Assembly: GCA_009711765.1 (NCBI GenBank)
Contig: VEND01000071.1
Span: 1-45,898, forward strand
DNA length: 45,898 bases
Source: Bacillota bacterium
GTDB lineage: Bacteria; Bacillota; Clostridia; Tissierellales; MES13
Direction: 5' to 3'
Position numbers and translations under genes: made by a program. A model generated the notes under the pieces. The model saw only the letters and a list, made by a program, of their open reading frames with translations. It was not told the origin of the DNA and searched no databases. Below, piece by piece: positions 1 through 7,657 of this stretch. Numbering within the stretch: position 1 is the stretch's first letter; every line of letters begins with the position of its first letter.

Positions 1-151
1 TGTATTATTTATTGGTGACTCTACCATTAATCTTAGGGGGGAGAACTTAAAAATCCTGCTAAATCTTTAAATTTCAATGATTTAGCACTGGAAATATATC
101 AAATAAGTTAATTTTTTTGACGGAACAAAATTTTATAAAGGAGGTTTTCAA
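1..151. other. Leading intergenic stretch with possible gene tail
   Basis: No complete gene is visible. A short frame open from about 37 to the TAA at 109-111 reads like the end of a coding region (ending ALEIYQIS), but an in-frame TAG at 34-36 closes it. It could be a frameshifted remnant, because the neighbouring frame reads VLFIGDST just before a run of six G. The ribosome binding site AAGGAGG for the next gene lies near 138-144. Confidence 0.3.
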
Positions 152-1276
152 ATGAAATACAGATCTTTTGGAAATACTAATAAGAAAATATCATCCTTAG
201 GTTTTGGTTGTATGAGACTACCAAAACTAAATAATGACGATATGAAATCAAAATTAAATGAAGAAAAGTCAATTGAACTTTTAAAAAGAGCTTATAAATT
301 GGGTATTAATTATTTTGACACAGCTCCTTTTTACTGTAATGGTCAAAGTGAGGAGATGGTTGGAAAAGCTGTAAAACCCTTTAGAGATAAAATTTATTTA
401 TCAACGAAAAACCCAATAGAGGATGGGAGTATAAAAACCTTTAGAAAATATTTAAACCAATCTTTAAAAAGATTAGATACTGATTATATAGATTTTTATC
501 ATATGTGGGGTATTAACTTAAAGGAGTATATAGAAAAAATAGATAAGAAAAATGGACCCTTATATGAAGCTTTTAAAGCAAAAGAAGAAGGATTAATTAA
601 GCATTTAAGTTTTTCTTTTCATGATGCTTCTGAAAATCTATTTAAATTAATAGATACAGGACATTTTGAAACAATGTTAGTTCAATATAATTTATTAGAT
701 AGAAGAAATGAAGAAGGGATAAAATATGCAATGGAGAAGGGATTGGGTGTGGCAATAATGGGTCCTATAGCAGGTGGACGATTAGGAAAACCTTCTAAAG
801 TTATCCAAAATATATTACCTAATAAAATCTATGGCAGTAATGAATTAGCATTAAAATTTGTCTTAGCTAATACTAATGTAACAACTGCATTATCTGGTAT
901 GGAAAATATAAAAATGTTAGAAGAAAATGTAAATATAGCTGATAATAGTGGATATTTATCTGATAAAGAAGTTGAAAATGTAAAAAAGGCTATGGAGGAA
1001 AAGAAAAGTTTAGCTAACTTATATTGTACAGCTTGTAAATATTGTATGCCATGTCCTGAAAATGTAAATATAGCTAAAATTTTTAAATTAATGAATTATT
1101 ATAGGATATACGATATAAAAAATTATGCAAAAAAAGAATATAAAAAGCTTGATGGTAGTAATAAAAAAGGAAGTAAAGCAGAGGCATGTATTGAATGTGG
1201 AGAATGTGAAAGTAAATGTCCTCAAAATATAAAAATTGTTAGTCAACTTAAGGAATGTTCTAAAGCATTATCTTAA
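152..1276 (+). CDS. Aldo/keto reductase with C-terminal 4Fe-4S domain
   Basis: The 374-residue protein has an N-terminal aldo/keto reductase TIM barrel. The usual tetrad is visible: Asp56 and Tyr61 in DTAPFY, Lys86 in LSTK and His117 in DFYHMWG. The last ~90 residues form a ferredoxin-like extension with two cysteine clusters, Cys292/295/298/301 (CTACKYCMPCP) and Cys346/349/352/356 (CIECGECESKCP). Each cluster should bind a 4Fe-4S centre. This architecture is common in anaerobes and implies a cytoplasmic NAD(P)H- or ferredoxin-linked reductase; the substrate cannot be told from sequence. An AAGGAGG site lies 7 nt before the ATG. The gene stands alone and ends at its own terminator. Confidence 0.92.
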   Translation: MKYRSFGNTNKKISSLGFGCMRLPKLNNDDMKSKLNEEKSIELLKRAYKLGINYFDTAPFYCNGQSEEMVGKAVKPFRDKIYLSTKNPIEDGSIKTFRKYLNQSLKRLDTDYIDFYHMWGINLKEYIEKIDKKNGPLYEAFKAKEEGLIKHLSFSFHDASENLFKLIDTGHFETMLVQYNLLDRRNEEGIKYAMEKGLGVAIMGPIAGGRLGKPSKVIQNILPNKIYGSNELALKFVLANTNVTTALSGMENIKMLEENVNIADNSGYLSDKEVENVKKAMEEKKSLANLYCTACKYCMPCPENVNIAKIFKLMNYYRIYDIKNYAKKEYKKLDGSNKKGSKAEACIECGECESKCPQNIKIVSQLKECSKALS

Positions 1277-1306
1277 AACTAAGGGTATTTTTCCCTTAGT
1301 TTTTTT
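1275..1306 (+). terminator. Terminator after aldo/keto reductase gene
   Basis: Inverted repeat with 11-bp arms (AAAACTAAGGG and CCCTTAGTTTT), a 7-nt loop and a following T run. It overlaps the stop codon. Confidence 0.9.
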
Positions 1307-1384
1307 AAAGGATTAGAAGTATAAATAATATTAAATATAAACATACTATAACTATATGAAATGTAAATAAAAAGGAGTGTTAGT

Positions 1385-1558
1385 ATGGAAAATAATCAAG
1401 ATTTTGGGCAAATTAAAAAGAAATTTAAAGATTCAGATTTACAAGGGAAAATAGAGATCTATACTACTACACAGGGACTTACAGTAGATCAATTTAAGGA
1501 ACTATTAAGAATGTTTCCAATTCAGCATCTAGATAAATTAGAAAGAGCTATGGCATAA
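1385..1558 (+). CDS. Conserved-looking small protein, function unknown
   Basis: Small gene of 57 residues (MENNQDFGQIKKKF...LERAMA) with an AAAGGAG ribosome binding site 8-9 nt before the ATG and its own strong terminator directly after the stop. It has no membrane segment or signal peptide. It looks soluble, charged and helical, with a C-terminal stretch LRMFPIQHLDKLERAM that could form an amphipathic helix. I know no function; small proteins of this type seem familiar from related clostridia. The clean gene structure (RBS, frame, terminator) is the main argument that it is real. Confidence 0.7.
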   Translation: MENNQDFGQIKKKFKDSDLQGKIEIYTTTQGLTVDQFKELLRMFPIQHLDKLERAMA

Positions 1559-1582
1559 CCCGGGTATCCCGGGTTTTTTTTT
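1559..1582 (+). terminator. Terminator after small gene
   Basis: A CCCGGG-TAT-CCCGGG hairpin is followed by nine T. It is strikingly GC-rich for this genome. Confidence 0.92.
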
Positions 1583-1691
1583 AGATATTTTATTTAAAAA
1601 ATATATATGATATTATTAAATTATATTTAAACATTAAATATAAAGGGTATGAATTATATAACATTTTTATTTTTATCGAGGTGTGTAATAA

Positions 1692-2312
1692 ATGGAACAA
1701 TTAATAATTGAATTTGCTAAAGATATAGTTTCTAATAATATTTTATTATCCTATCTTTTCTTTTTTGTTTCTCAATCTTTACAAATATTATTCCCACCAT
1801 ATCCTGGAGATATGGTATTAATTATAGAAGGATATTTAACGGAGTTTTCTAATATTAATTTGATTTTAGTTATGTTAACTGCAATTTTAGCTACTTCATT
1901 ATCATCTATATTATTATATAACATTGGTAGAAAAGAAGGCTCTATTATATTAAAGTCAAAATTAGTGAAATATTTATTTGATACTGAGAAAGTCAATAAG
2001 TTAAGACATTTATTTGATAGATTTGGAGCTATGGTGATTATAGGGAGTAAATTGATACCAGGAATCTTTTCTCTAACAGTATTATCAGCAGGTATATTTA
2101 AAGTTAAAAGAAGGTTAGCTTATGTTTCTATAGTTATTATTACAATAATACATCACGGAATTTTAATAATTCTTGGAAAGATTTTAGGAGAAAATTGGAC
2201 GTTGATATTTTATAAAATTAATCGATATAACCGTATAATTATTATACTAGCTATTATTGGATTTATTTTATATATTATTTTATTAAAGATCAAAAATAAA
2301 TTGTTTAATTAG
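1692..2312 (+). CDS. DedA/VTT-family membrane protein
   Basis: The 206-residue protein is strongly hydrophobic with about five membrane segments. It shows the DedA (SNARE-associated/VTT) hallmarks in order: FPPYPGD near residues 35-41, a YNIGRKEG-like G-R-x-x-G loop near 76-83, the FDRFGAMVIIGSKLIPG block (the family usually has R-F-I-P-G) and an AG motif after it. DedA proteins are inner-membrane proteins tied to proton-motive force, undecaprenyl-phosphate recycling and lipid scrambling. A GAGGTG site precedes the ATG. The following membrane-protein gene starts 14 bp after the stop, so the two are probably co-transcribed. Confidence 0.82.
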   Translation: MEQLIIEFAKDIVSNNILLSYLFFFVSQSLQILFPPYPGDMVLIIEGYLTEFSNINLILVMLTAILATSLSSILLYNIGRKEGSIILKSKLVKYLFDTEKVNKLRHLFDRFGAMVIIGSKLIPGIFSLTVLSAGIFKVKRRLAYVSIVIITIIHHGILIILGKILGENWTLIFYKINRYNRIIIILAIIGFILYIILLKIKNKLFN

Positions 2313-2326
2313 TTTGGGGGAGAAAA

Positions 2327-3013
2327 ATGAAAAAATTTAGTCCTATTTTTAGTATTTCACTATATGTATTTTTATCATTGTTTTTGCTATTGATTAGTAT
2401 ACAGTTAGTAACCTTTGATATTGAATTTTATAGTGATAAATATGAAGAATATAATATCTCTAAAAAAACAGGAGTAAAAAGTGAAGATTTATTAGATATA
2501 ACAAATGATCTATTAGAGTATCTTAAAGGAGAAAAGGAAAATATTATAATTTATAAAAAAGTTAATGGAGAAACACAAAAGATATTTCAAAAAAGGGAGT
2601 TATTACATTTAGTAGATGTGAAAGAATTATTTTTAAAGGGATTTAAATTAAAAAAATTATCCTTAGTAATGGTTATAATATCAATAAGTTACTTTCTTTT
2701 ATTTAATAGAAAGCTTTTAAGTAAAAACTTAATAATAACATCATTAATACCAATATTTTTTATACTAGTTTTATTTATATTAATGACGTTAGATTTTAAT
2801 AAGTATTTTACATATTTTCATAAAATATTTTTTACTAATGATTTATGGTTATTAGATCCTAAAAAGGATATTTTAATACAAATGTTACCTTTGGATTTCT
2901 TTTATAGTATAGCTAAAAAAATATCTTTTTATTTTATAACTCAATTATTTTTGATCTTCCTATTAGGACAAGGATTAAAGAGAAATGTTTATAATTCTTT
3001 AAAAAGGAAATAA
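2327..3013 (+). CDS. DUF1461 (TIGR01906) integral membrane protein
   Basis: The protein has 228 residues: an N-terminal membrane helix, an extracytoplasmic stretch of ~90 residues, then three or four more helices. The order of motifs fits the uncharacterised TIGR01906/DUF1461 family: a Y-rich segment after helix 1, DLLEYLKGE, a VKELF segment, then FFTNDLWLLDPKKDILIQM before the last helix. The molecular role is unknown. GGGGGAG stands before the ATG. The next gene begins 25 bp downstream, so the three membrane genes from 1692 to 4001 may form one operon. Confidence 0.72.
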   Translation: MKKFSPIFSISLYVFLSLFLLLISIQLVTFDIEFYSDKYEEYNISKKTGVKSEDLLDITNDLLEYLKGEKENIIIYKKVNGETQKIFQKRELLHLVDVKELFLKGFKLKKLSLVMVIISISYFLLFNRKLLSKNLIITSLIPIFFILVLFILMTLDFNKYFTYFHKIFFTNDLWLLDPKKDILIQMLPLDFFYSIAKKISFYFITQLFLIFLLGQGLKRNVYNSLKRK

Positions 3014-3038
3014 TCTATAACCATAGGAGGTTATAGAT

Positions 3039-4001
3039 ATGAAAAAGAAAATTAAAGAGTTAATTAATCAGATTAAAAAATACACAGATAATATCAAGTT
3101 AAGAAGATATTATATTGAAAATACAATGGAGGGAAGATCTTATTTTGCGATTTTTTTAGATTCTTTAGTGATTAAAGTTATACTTTTTATTTTAGGTTTT
3201 ATATATTTTCTTATTAGAACTAATAGCTTAGGATTTACTGTTACTATTACAGTACAACTTATACTTTTATTTTGGATAATTAATGCAAGAATTAAAAAGA
3301 GTAGATTAAATACAGCTAAAAAAGAAGTGTATGATAAAGTTGCAAAGGAAAAGATTTTTGGAGATCTAATAAATAAAACCCCTTATGAATATTTGTCATA
3401 TTTAAAGTCAGCTTTAGAAAAATATAAGGTTGAAGATATAAAATTGTTTCATCAAACAGACGTTGATATGTTGGCAAATTTAGATGGTAATAGAATTGGG
3501 ATTAAATGTTATCAATATAATAAAGATTATAAAGTAAGTAGTAATCATGTTAGGGAATTTTTTCTTACTTTAAATAAGATGGATATTAATGAAGGAATAA
3601 TTATAACCACTTCTACTTTTTCTGAGGATGTAAAGGAGATATTACCGAAATTAAAGGATCATGGGAAATTACATTTAATGGATATAGATGAGATAGTTAA
3701 GCTATTTAAACAAGTTGAGTTATATCCTTCAGATAATGATATTAAAAAGATAATATTAGATAAAATATCGGATAGAAAAAGAAAGATGAAGGAATATAAA
3801 AATGAAATTTTATCAAAGAGTAAGATTGGGAAGTATTTTTTAATAGGTTTAATTATATATTTATGGGGTGGCTTTACACCTTTTGAAACCTATTATAGTT
3901 TAGTAGCATTAATACTAATTTTATTAGCTATTATATCCTTTGGAAAATATCTTTCAAGTTTTATTTATGTAGATAGTGCTAATGAAGAAGAAATACTTTA
4001 A
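3039..4001 (+). CDS. Membrane-anchored Mrr-like (PD-(D/E)XK fold) protein
   Basis: The 320-residue protein has two membrane helices at about residues 43-85, a soluble domain at ~110-240 and two more helices at ~265-310. The soluble domain follows the Mrr_cat pattern: a DVDMLANLDGNRIGIKCYQY strand pair, then a helix, then EGIIITTSTFSEDVKEI and a terminal LMDIDEIVKLF. In active Mrr nucleases the second strand carries Q/E-x-K; here the aligned positions read I-K-C-Y, so catalysis looks lost. The protein may sense or bind DNA near the membrane, but this is inference. AGGAGG precedes the ATG. Confidence 0.6.
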   Translation: MKKKIKELINQIKKYTDNIKLRRYYIENTMEGRSYFAIFLDSLVIKVILFILGFIYFLIRTNSLGFTVTITVQLILLFWIINARIKKSRLNTAKKEVYDKVAKEKIFGDLINKTPYEYLSYLKSALEKYKVEDIKLFHQTDVDMLANLDGNRIGIKCYQYNKDYKVSSNHVREFFLTLNKMDINEGIIITTSTFSEDVKEILPKLKDHGKLHLMDIDEIVKLFKQVELYPSDNDIKKIILDKISDRKRKMKEYKNEILSKSKIGKYFLIGLIIYLWGGFTPFETYYSLVALILILLAIISFGKYLSSFIYVDSANEEEIL

Positions 4002-4247
4002 GTATTTATAAATTAGAATTTTTATTATAAACTTAATTTGTCAAAAAATACAGAGTAGGGATGCGTTAAGTGTTAAGGAATATATTAGTAGGATTAAATA
4101 TAATACCTATGCATGCAATAATAATATATACGTTTTCTAAATTTTTTAAATATGCTAAATAGCTACTGGTAACCCAGTAGCTTTAAGTTTGTAATAAAAG
4201 TTTATTTAATATAAAATGATGTTGAACAATTGATAGGGGGAAATTTA
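4002..4247. other. Intergenic region with hairpin
   Basis: No convincing gene. A 30-codon GTG-started frame (4070-4162, reading ...GLNIIPMHAIIIYTF...) ends just at the hairpin at 4161-4182 but has a poor ribosome binding site, so I do not call it. Confidence 0.4.
4161..4186 (+). terminator. Probable terminator hairpin
   Basis: Nine-bp perfect arms AGCTACTGG and CCAGTAGCT around TAAC, followed by a weak T-rich stretch. It closes the three-gene membrane cluster upstream. Confidence 0.6.
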
Positions 4248-4823
4248 ATGAAAAAAGTACTTGCAATAATGGGTAGTCCAAGAAAAAATAAGAATACTAA
4301 TATTTTATTAGATAGTGTAATTAAAGGGCTTAAAGATAAAGATGCGATTGTTAAGAAAGTTTATCTAAGAGATTTAGAAATTAATCATTGTATAGCGTGT
4401 GATTATTGTGCTAAAACAGGCAAATGTAAATTCAATGATGATATGGTTCAATTATATGAAGATTTTAATAAAAGTGATGGAATTATTATAGCATCACCTC
4501 TATATTTTAATTCTGTAAATAGTATAATTAAAACTATGATAGATAGATGTCAGGCCTATTGGTCTAGTAAATATGTATTAAAAAAACCAAGTATTGATGT
4601 TAATAAAAAAAGGGTAGGTTTATTTATATCAGCGGCAGGAGCACCCCACCGTAAAGATCAGTTTGAAGGGTGTAGACCAGTTATTAATTTATTTTTTAAA
4701 GCTGTAAATACTGAATATAGGTATAATTTATTTTTGTCTAATACTGATAAAATTAATGTTTTACAAAGAGAAGATAAATTAGAAGAAGCTTATAATATTG
4801 GTTTTAATTATTTTAAGGAGTAA
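4248..4823 (+). CDS. Flavodoxin-fold NAD(P)H-dependent FMN reductase (Isf-like)
   Basis: The 191-residue flavodoxin-like protein begins MKKVLAIMGSPRKNKNT, the phosphate-binding loop for FMN. It then has a compact cysteine motif CIACDYCAKTGKC (C-x2-C-x2-C-x5-C), which in the Isf branch of the family ligates a 4Fe-4S cluster and in other members does not. SPLYFNSVN further on fits the FMN isoalloxazine loop. The likely role is cytoplasmic electron transfer or quinone/nitro-compound reduction. I place the start at the ATG at 4248, preceded by AGGGGGA; an in-frame TTG at 4230 would put the ribosome binding site inside the gene. Confidence 0.85.
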   Translation: MKKVLAIMGSPRKNKNTNILLDSVIKGLKDKDAIVKKVYLRDLEINHCIACDYCAKTGKCKFNDDMVQLYEDFNKSDGIIIASPLYFNSVNSIIKTMIDRCQAYWSSKYVLKKPSIDVNKKRVGLFISAAGAPHRKDQFEGCRPVINLFFKAVNTEYRYNLFLSNTDKINVLQREDKLEEAYNIGFNYFKE

Positions 4824-4877
4824 AACTTATTTAATAAAGGGTATAATAAAAAGGTAATTAGGTTAAAAGTAGGTGAT

Positions 4878-5972
4878 ATGGTGGAAGTAGTTAATATAGA
4901 CATTAAGAATAGGGAATATAAAATATTTATTGGTAAAAATAATTTAAAAGAAATACATAACATATTAAAGGAAAATGATATTAATAAAATATTTATTATA
5001 ACTGATGAAAATGTATCAAAATTGTACTTAAATAAATTACTTAAATATTTAACGGACTATGAAGTTCACTATCATACTATTAAGCCAGGAGAAAACAGTA
5101 AATCTTTAGATACTGCAAGTTTAATATATGAAAAAATGCTTTCAAAAAAGTGTAATAGGAAAACTCTTTTATTAAGTTTTGGTGGAGGAGTAGTTGGAGA
5201 TTTAGCAGGGTTTATTGCTTCAACTTATATGAGAGGTATAGATTTTTTTCAGATTCCAACAACTTTGCTTTCTCAAGTAGATAGTAGTGTAGGAGGAAAA
5301 GTTGGAATAAATCATTTAGGATATAAAAATATTTTAGGAAGTTTCTATCAACCTAAAGGGGTTTTAATAGATATTAATTTACTTAATACATTAAATAAAA
5401 AAGAAATCACCTCTGGGATAGGTGAGTTAATAAAATATGGATTGATTTTAGATTATGGGTATTATAAAAAAATTTATAATAATATTAATGAGATATATAG
5501 TTGTAATTCTGACTTATTGAAAAATATAATTAAAGAAGCAATTATTTTTAAAAAAAGGATAATAGAGTTAGATGAATTTGATAGAAACATTAGGGCAATA
5601 TTAAACTTTGGTCATACAATAGGACATAGTATAGAAAGTTTATATAATTTTGATGAATATAACCATGGAGAAGCAGTACTATTAGGTATATTATATGAAG
5701 CATATATAGCATTGTTAAAAGGAGTAATAGATAATAATTATTATAATGAGATATATAATATTACAAAAGTAATATCTCCAATTAAATTTAGTGAAAAAGA
5801 AATATCCAAATTACTTAATATAATGGAAAATGATAAAAAGAATAGTGAGGGGAGTATTGTATTTATTCTTCCTACAGGTAAGGGAAATGTTAAAATATAT
5901 AATGATATTAATAAAAGCTTAATAGTTAGAAGTCTTAAAGAAGTAAAAGATTATAAAAACTTTAGAAAATGA
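4878..5972 (+). CDS. aroB: 3-Dehydroquinate synthase
   Basis: The 364-residue protein converts DAHP to 3-dehydroquinate in the shikimate pathway. It carries the NAD-binding GGGVVGDLAGFIA segment, the QIPTTLLSQVDSSVGGK block, the metal-site FGHTIGHSIE and HGEAV, all expected in AroB. Length and order match the family. No other aro gene is nearby, so it is isolated from its pathway. AGGTGAT lies only 2 nt before the ATG at 4878; the second codon, GTG at 4881, has better spacing and may be the real start. A convergent minus-strand gene ends 76 bp after the stop. Confidence 0.95.
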   Translation: MVEVVNIDIKNREYKIFIGKNNLKEIHNILKENDINKIFIITDENVSKLYLNKLLKYLTDYEVHYHTIKPGENSKSLDTASLIYEKMLSKKCNRKTLLLSFGGGVVGDLAGFIASTYMRGIDFFQIPTTLLSQVDSSVGGKVGINHLGYKNILGSFYQPKGVLIDINLLNTLNKKEITSGIGELIKYGLILDYGYYKKIYNNINEIYSCNSDLLKNIIKEAIIFKKRIIELDEFDRNIRAILNFGHTIGHSIESLYNFDEYNHGEAVLLGILYEAYIALLKGVIDNNYYNEIYNITKVISPIKFSEKEISKLLNIMENDKKNSEGSIVFILPTGKGNVKIYNDINKSLIVRSLKEVKDYKNFRK

Positions 5973-6009
5973 AAATAGTGATATAGGTAAAGTTATACTT
6001 AAAATTGCC

Positions 6010-6033
6010 ATAGAGCAATTATAATAGCTCTAT
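6010..6033. terminator. Bidirectional hairpin between aroB and minus-strand gene
   Basis: Seven-bp perfect arms ATAGAGC and GCTCTAT around a 10-nt AT loop. It lies between two convergent genes and could stop transcription from both sides, but it lacks a long T run. Confidence 0.45.
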
Positions 6034-6047
6034 AGCTAATTAAGAAG

Positions 6048-6305
6048 CTAAAGTAGATTATTATAACTTTTAAGTATTTTAATTACTTCATTTAGTGACG
6101 GTAATCTACCTTCAATAAGAATTTTATCATTAATCACTAATGCTGGTAATTTTTTCACACCTAAGTTTTTGATTCTTTTTTTATCTCCAATAATTTCTAA
6201 ATTATATTTTTTCAGATTAAGTTTATCTATGGCCCCATTAACTATGGGAGCTAATTTAGAAATACTTGTACTTCAACAAAATGAATCTAAGATTTTTATA
6301 TCCAC
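6048..6305 (-). CDS. Probable thioredoxin-fold selenoprotein (in-frame TGA = Sec)
   Basis: Read on the minus strand from GTG at 6305 to TAG at 6048, the frame gives 85 residues with a single internal TGA at codon 11 (6275-6273). The product starts MDIKILDSFC-U-STSIS. It then has the alternation of a small thioredoxin fold, ending with KKLPALVIND (cis-Pro54, the thioredoxin hallmark) and ILIEGRLPS. The TGA therefore falls on the second residue of a Cys-Sec redox pair where relatives would carry CC or CxxC; a C-C-S-T motif is also known from ArsD. GGAGGG lies 6 nt before the GTG. A SECIS-like hairpin follows the TGA at bacterial distance. The alternative is a gene broken by a nonsense mutation, but the rest of the frame is undamaged. 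Role inferred: small redox protein. Confidence 0.7.
6231..6251 (-). promoter_or_regulatory. Candidate bacterial SECIS hairpin
   Basis: On the minus strand, TCCCAT and ATGGGG pair (five Watson-Crick pairs plus one G-U) around the 5-nt loop AGTTA, with a possible extra G-C pair beyond a mismatch. The loop begins 29 nt after the TGA and has G at its second position. Both features agree with what is known of bacterial SECIS elements read by SelB. Confidence 0.55.
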
Positions 6306-6330
6306 ATTTATCCCTCCTGCTTTTAACATT

Positions 6331-6359
6331 ATGATATTAAAATTGTTAAAGATAATCAA
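6331..6359 (-). promoter_or_regulatory. Candidate sigma-A promoter for selenoprotein gene
   Basis: On the minus strand TTGATT and TATCAT are separated by 17 nt. Transcription would begin near 6324, just before the ribosome binding site of the GTG start, which favours that start over an in-frame ATG at 6329. Confidence 0.45.
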
Positions 6360-6423
6360 ATGGATTGACTTATTAATATAGTAATGTTAAACTTCAAGAA
6401 ACATAAAAAGTGGGGGTATTAAT

Positions 6424-6963
6424 GTGGATATATTAAGGTGTAAGCTAAGAGATGGGAATATATTAGTATTAAGAGAAGTAGAAGCTAAAGATGCTGAAAG
6501 TATAATTGAGTATGTAAATAAAGTAGCTGGAGAGACGGATAACCTTACTTTCGGAGAAAATCAATTTAATATAACCCTTAAAGAAGAGAGAAAAATATTA
6601 ATAGAATCAAAAAAGAGTGAAAATTCTTTCTTTTTATTAGCCATTATAAATGATCGAATTGTTGGAATGTTAACCTTTAGAGGGGGTAAAAGACCCAGGA
6701 CTAAACATGTTGGAGAATTTGGAGTTTCTGTTTTAAAAGAATTTTGGAATCTAGGTATAGGAAAGAAAATGATAATAAATTTAATTAAATGGGCAAAAGA
6801 TAATAAAATAAAGAAAATTAATTTAAGAGTACGATCTGATAATGAAAAGGCTATAAAGTTGTATAAAAATCTAGGTTTTTTAAAAGAAGGAGTAATAACT
6901 AAAGAGTTATTTATAAATGGTAAATTTTATGACGCAGTAGCTATGGGCTATTGTATTGAATAA
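6424..6963 (+). CDS. GNAT-family N-acetyltransferase
   Basis: The 179-residue protein has the GNAT fold. After an N-terminal strand LREVEAKDAESIIEY come FFLLAIINDRIVGMLTFRGG, then FGVSVLKEFWNLGIGKKMI, which carries the acetyl-CoA pyrophosphate loop (Q/R-x-x-G-x-G/A, here W-N-L-G-I-G-K). It finishes with the NEKAIKLYKNLGFLKEG motif of the RimI/RimJ/L-like groups. It transfers acetyl from acetyl-CoA to an amine; the acceptor is unknown. The start is GTG with GGGGG 7 nt upstream. It is divergent from the selenoprotein gene and stands alone. Confidence 0.87.
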   Translation: MDILRCKLRDGNILVLREVEAKDAESIIEYVNKVAGETDNLTFGENQFNITLKEERKILIESKKSENSFFLLAIINDRIVGMLTFRGGKRPRTKHVGEFGVSVLKEFWNLGIGKKMIINLIKWAKDNKIKKINLRVRSDNEKAIKLYKNLGFLKEGVITKELFINGKFYDAVAMGYCIE

Positions 6964-7070
6964 CTAAGAATTTGATTTTTAATCGAAAAAGAATTATAAT
7001 TTATTAGTGTGCTTGATAAATTATTTCTACAAAAAATTTGATAAATTATAAATTATAAGGAGGATTACTT

Positions 7071-7643
7071 ATGAAAAAGGAATTACCTATAGCATTATCT
7101 AACAAACATATTCATTTAAGTGAGGAGCATATTGAAAAATTATTTGGTGAAGGTTATGAACTTAATAAGATTAAGGACTTATCCCAGCCAGGACAATATG
7201 CAGCGGAGGAAAAAGTAGATATAGTTGGACCTAAAGGAACACTAAGTGGAGTTAGAGTATTAGGACCTGCTAGAAGCAATACTCAAGCTGAAGTTTCTTT
7301 ATCAGATGGATTTAAATTAGGAGTAAAAGTACCTATAAGAGATTCAGGAGATTTAGATGGAAGTCCTGGAGCAAAAATTGTAGGACCAAAGGGTGAAGTA
7401 GAAATAGACAAAGGAATAATAGCAGCAGCTAGGCATATACATATGCATACTAAAGATGCTGAAGAATTTGGTGTAGAAGATAAAGATAGAGTTAAAGTTA
7501 AAGTTTCAGGAGATAGAGGAGTAGTATTTGAAAATGTATTAGTAAGAGTTAATGAAAAATACGCACTAGAAATGCATGTTGATATAGAAGAAGGAAATGC
7601 ATGTGCTGCTAAAAATGGTATGAAGGTTGAGTTAATTAAATAA
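7071..7643 (+). CDS. pduL: PduL-type phosphate acyltransferase
   Basis: The 190-residue protein is a phosphotransacylase of the PduL family, which interconverts acyl-CoA and acyl-phosphate and is unrelated to Pta. The two beta-barrel halves carry the zinc-ligand motifs SNKHIHLS near residue 10, ARHIHM near 121 and [10 protein letters not shown] near 168. [14 protein letters not shown] is also diagnostic. It lacks an N-terminal encapsulation peptide, and no microcompartment shell genes are nearby, so it should work in the cytoplasm. AAGGAGG lies before the ATG. It is followed after 14 bp by deoC, which produces acetaldehyde: the pair suggests turning deoxyribose into acetyl-phosphate and ATP. 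Confidence 0.92.
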   Translation: MKKELPIALSNKHIHLSEEHIEKLFGEGYELNKIKDLSQPGQYAAEEKVDIVGPKGTLSGVRVLGPARSNTQAEVSLSDGFKLGVKVPIRDSGDLDGSPGAKIVGPKGEVEIDKGIIAAARHIHMHTKDAEEFGVEDKDRVKVKVSGDRGVVFENVLVRVNEKYALEMHVDIEEGNACAAKNGMKVELIK

Positions 7644-7657
7644 CTGGAGGAATTTTA

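Noticed and set aside
1-111. Tail of an upstream gene
   Set aside because: The only candidate frame contains an in-frame TAG at 34-36 and cannot be joined to a start inside the window.
4070-4162. GTG-started 30-codon hydrophobic frame ending at the hairpin
   Set aside because: No convincing ribosome binding site and no recognisable family; kept only as a note.
6169-6381. Plus-strand 70-codon reading frame
   Set aside because: It is the shadow of the minus-strand selenoprotein gene, has no ribosome binding site, and its residues make no sensible protein.
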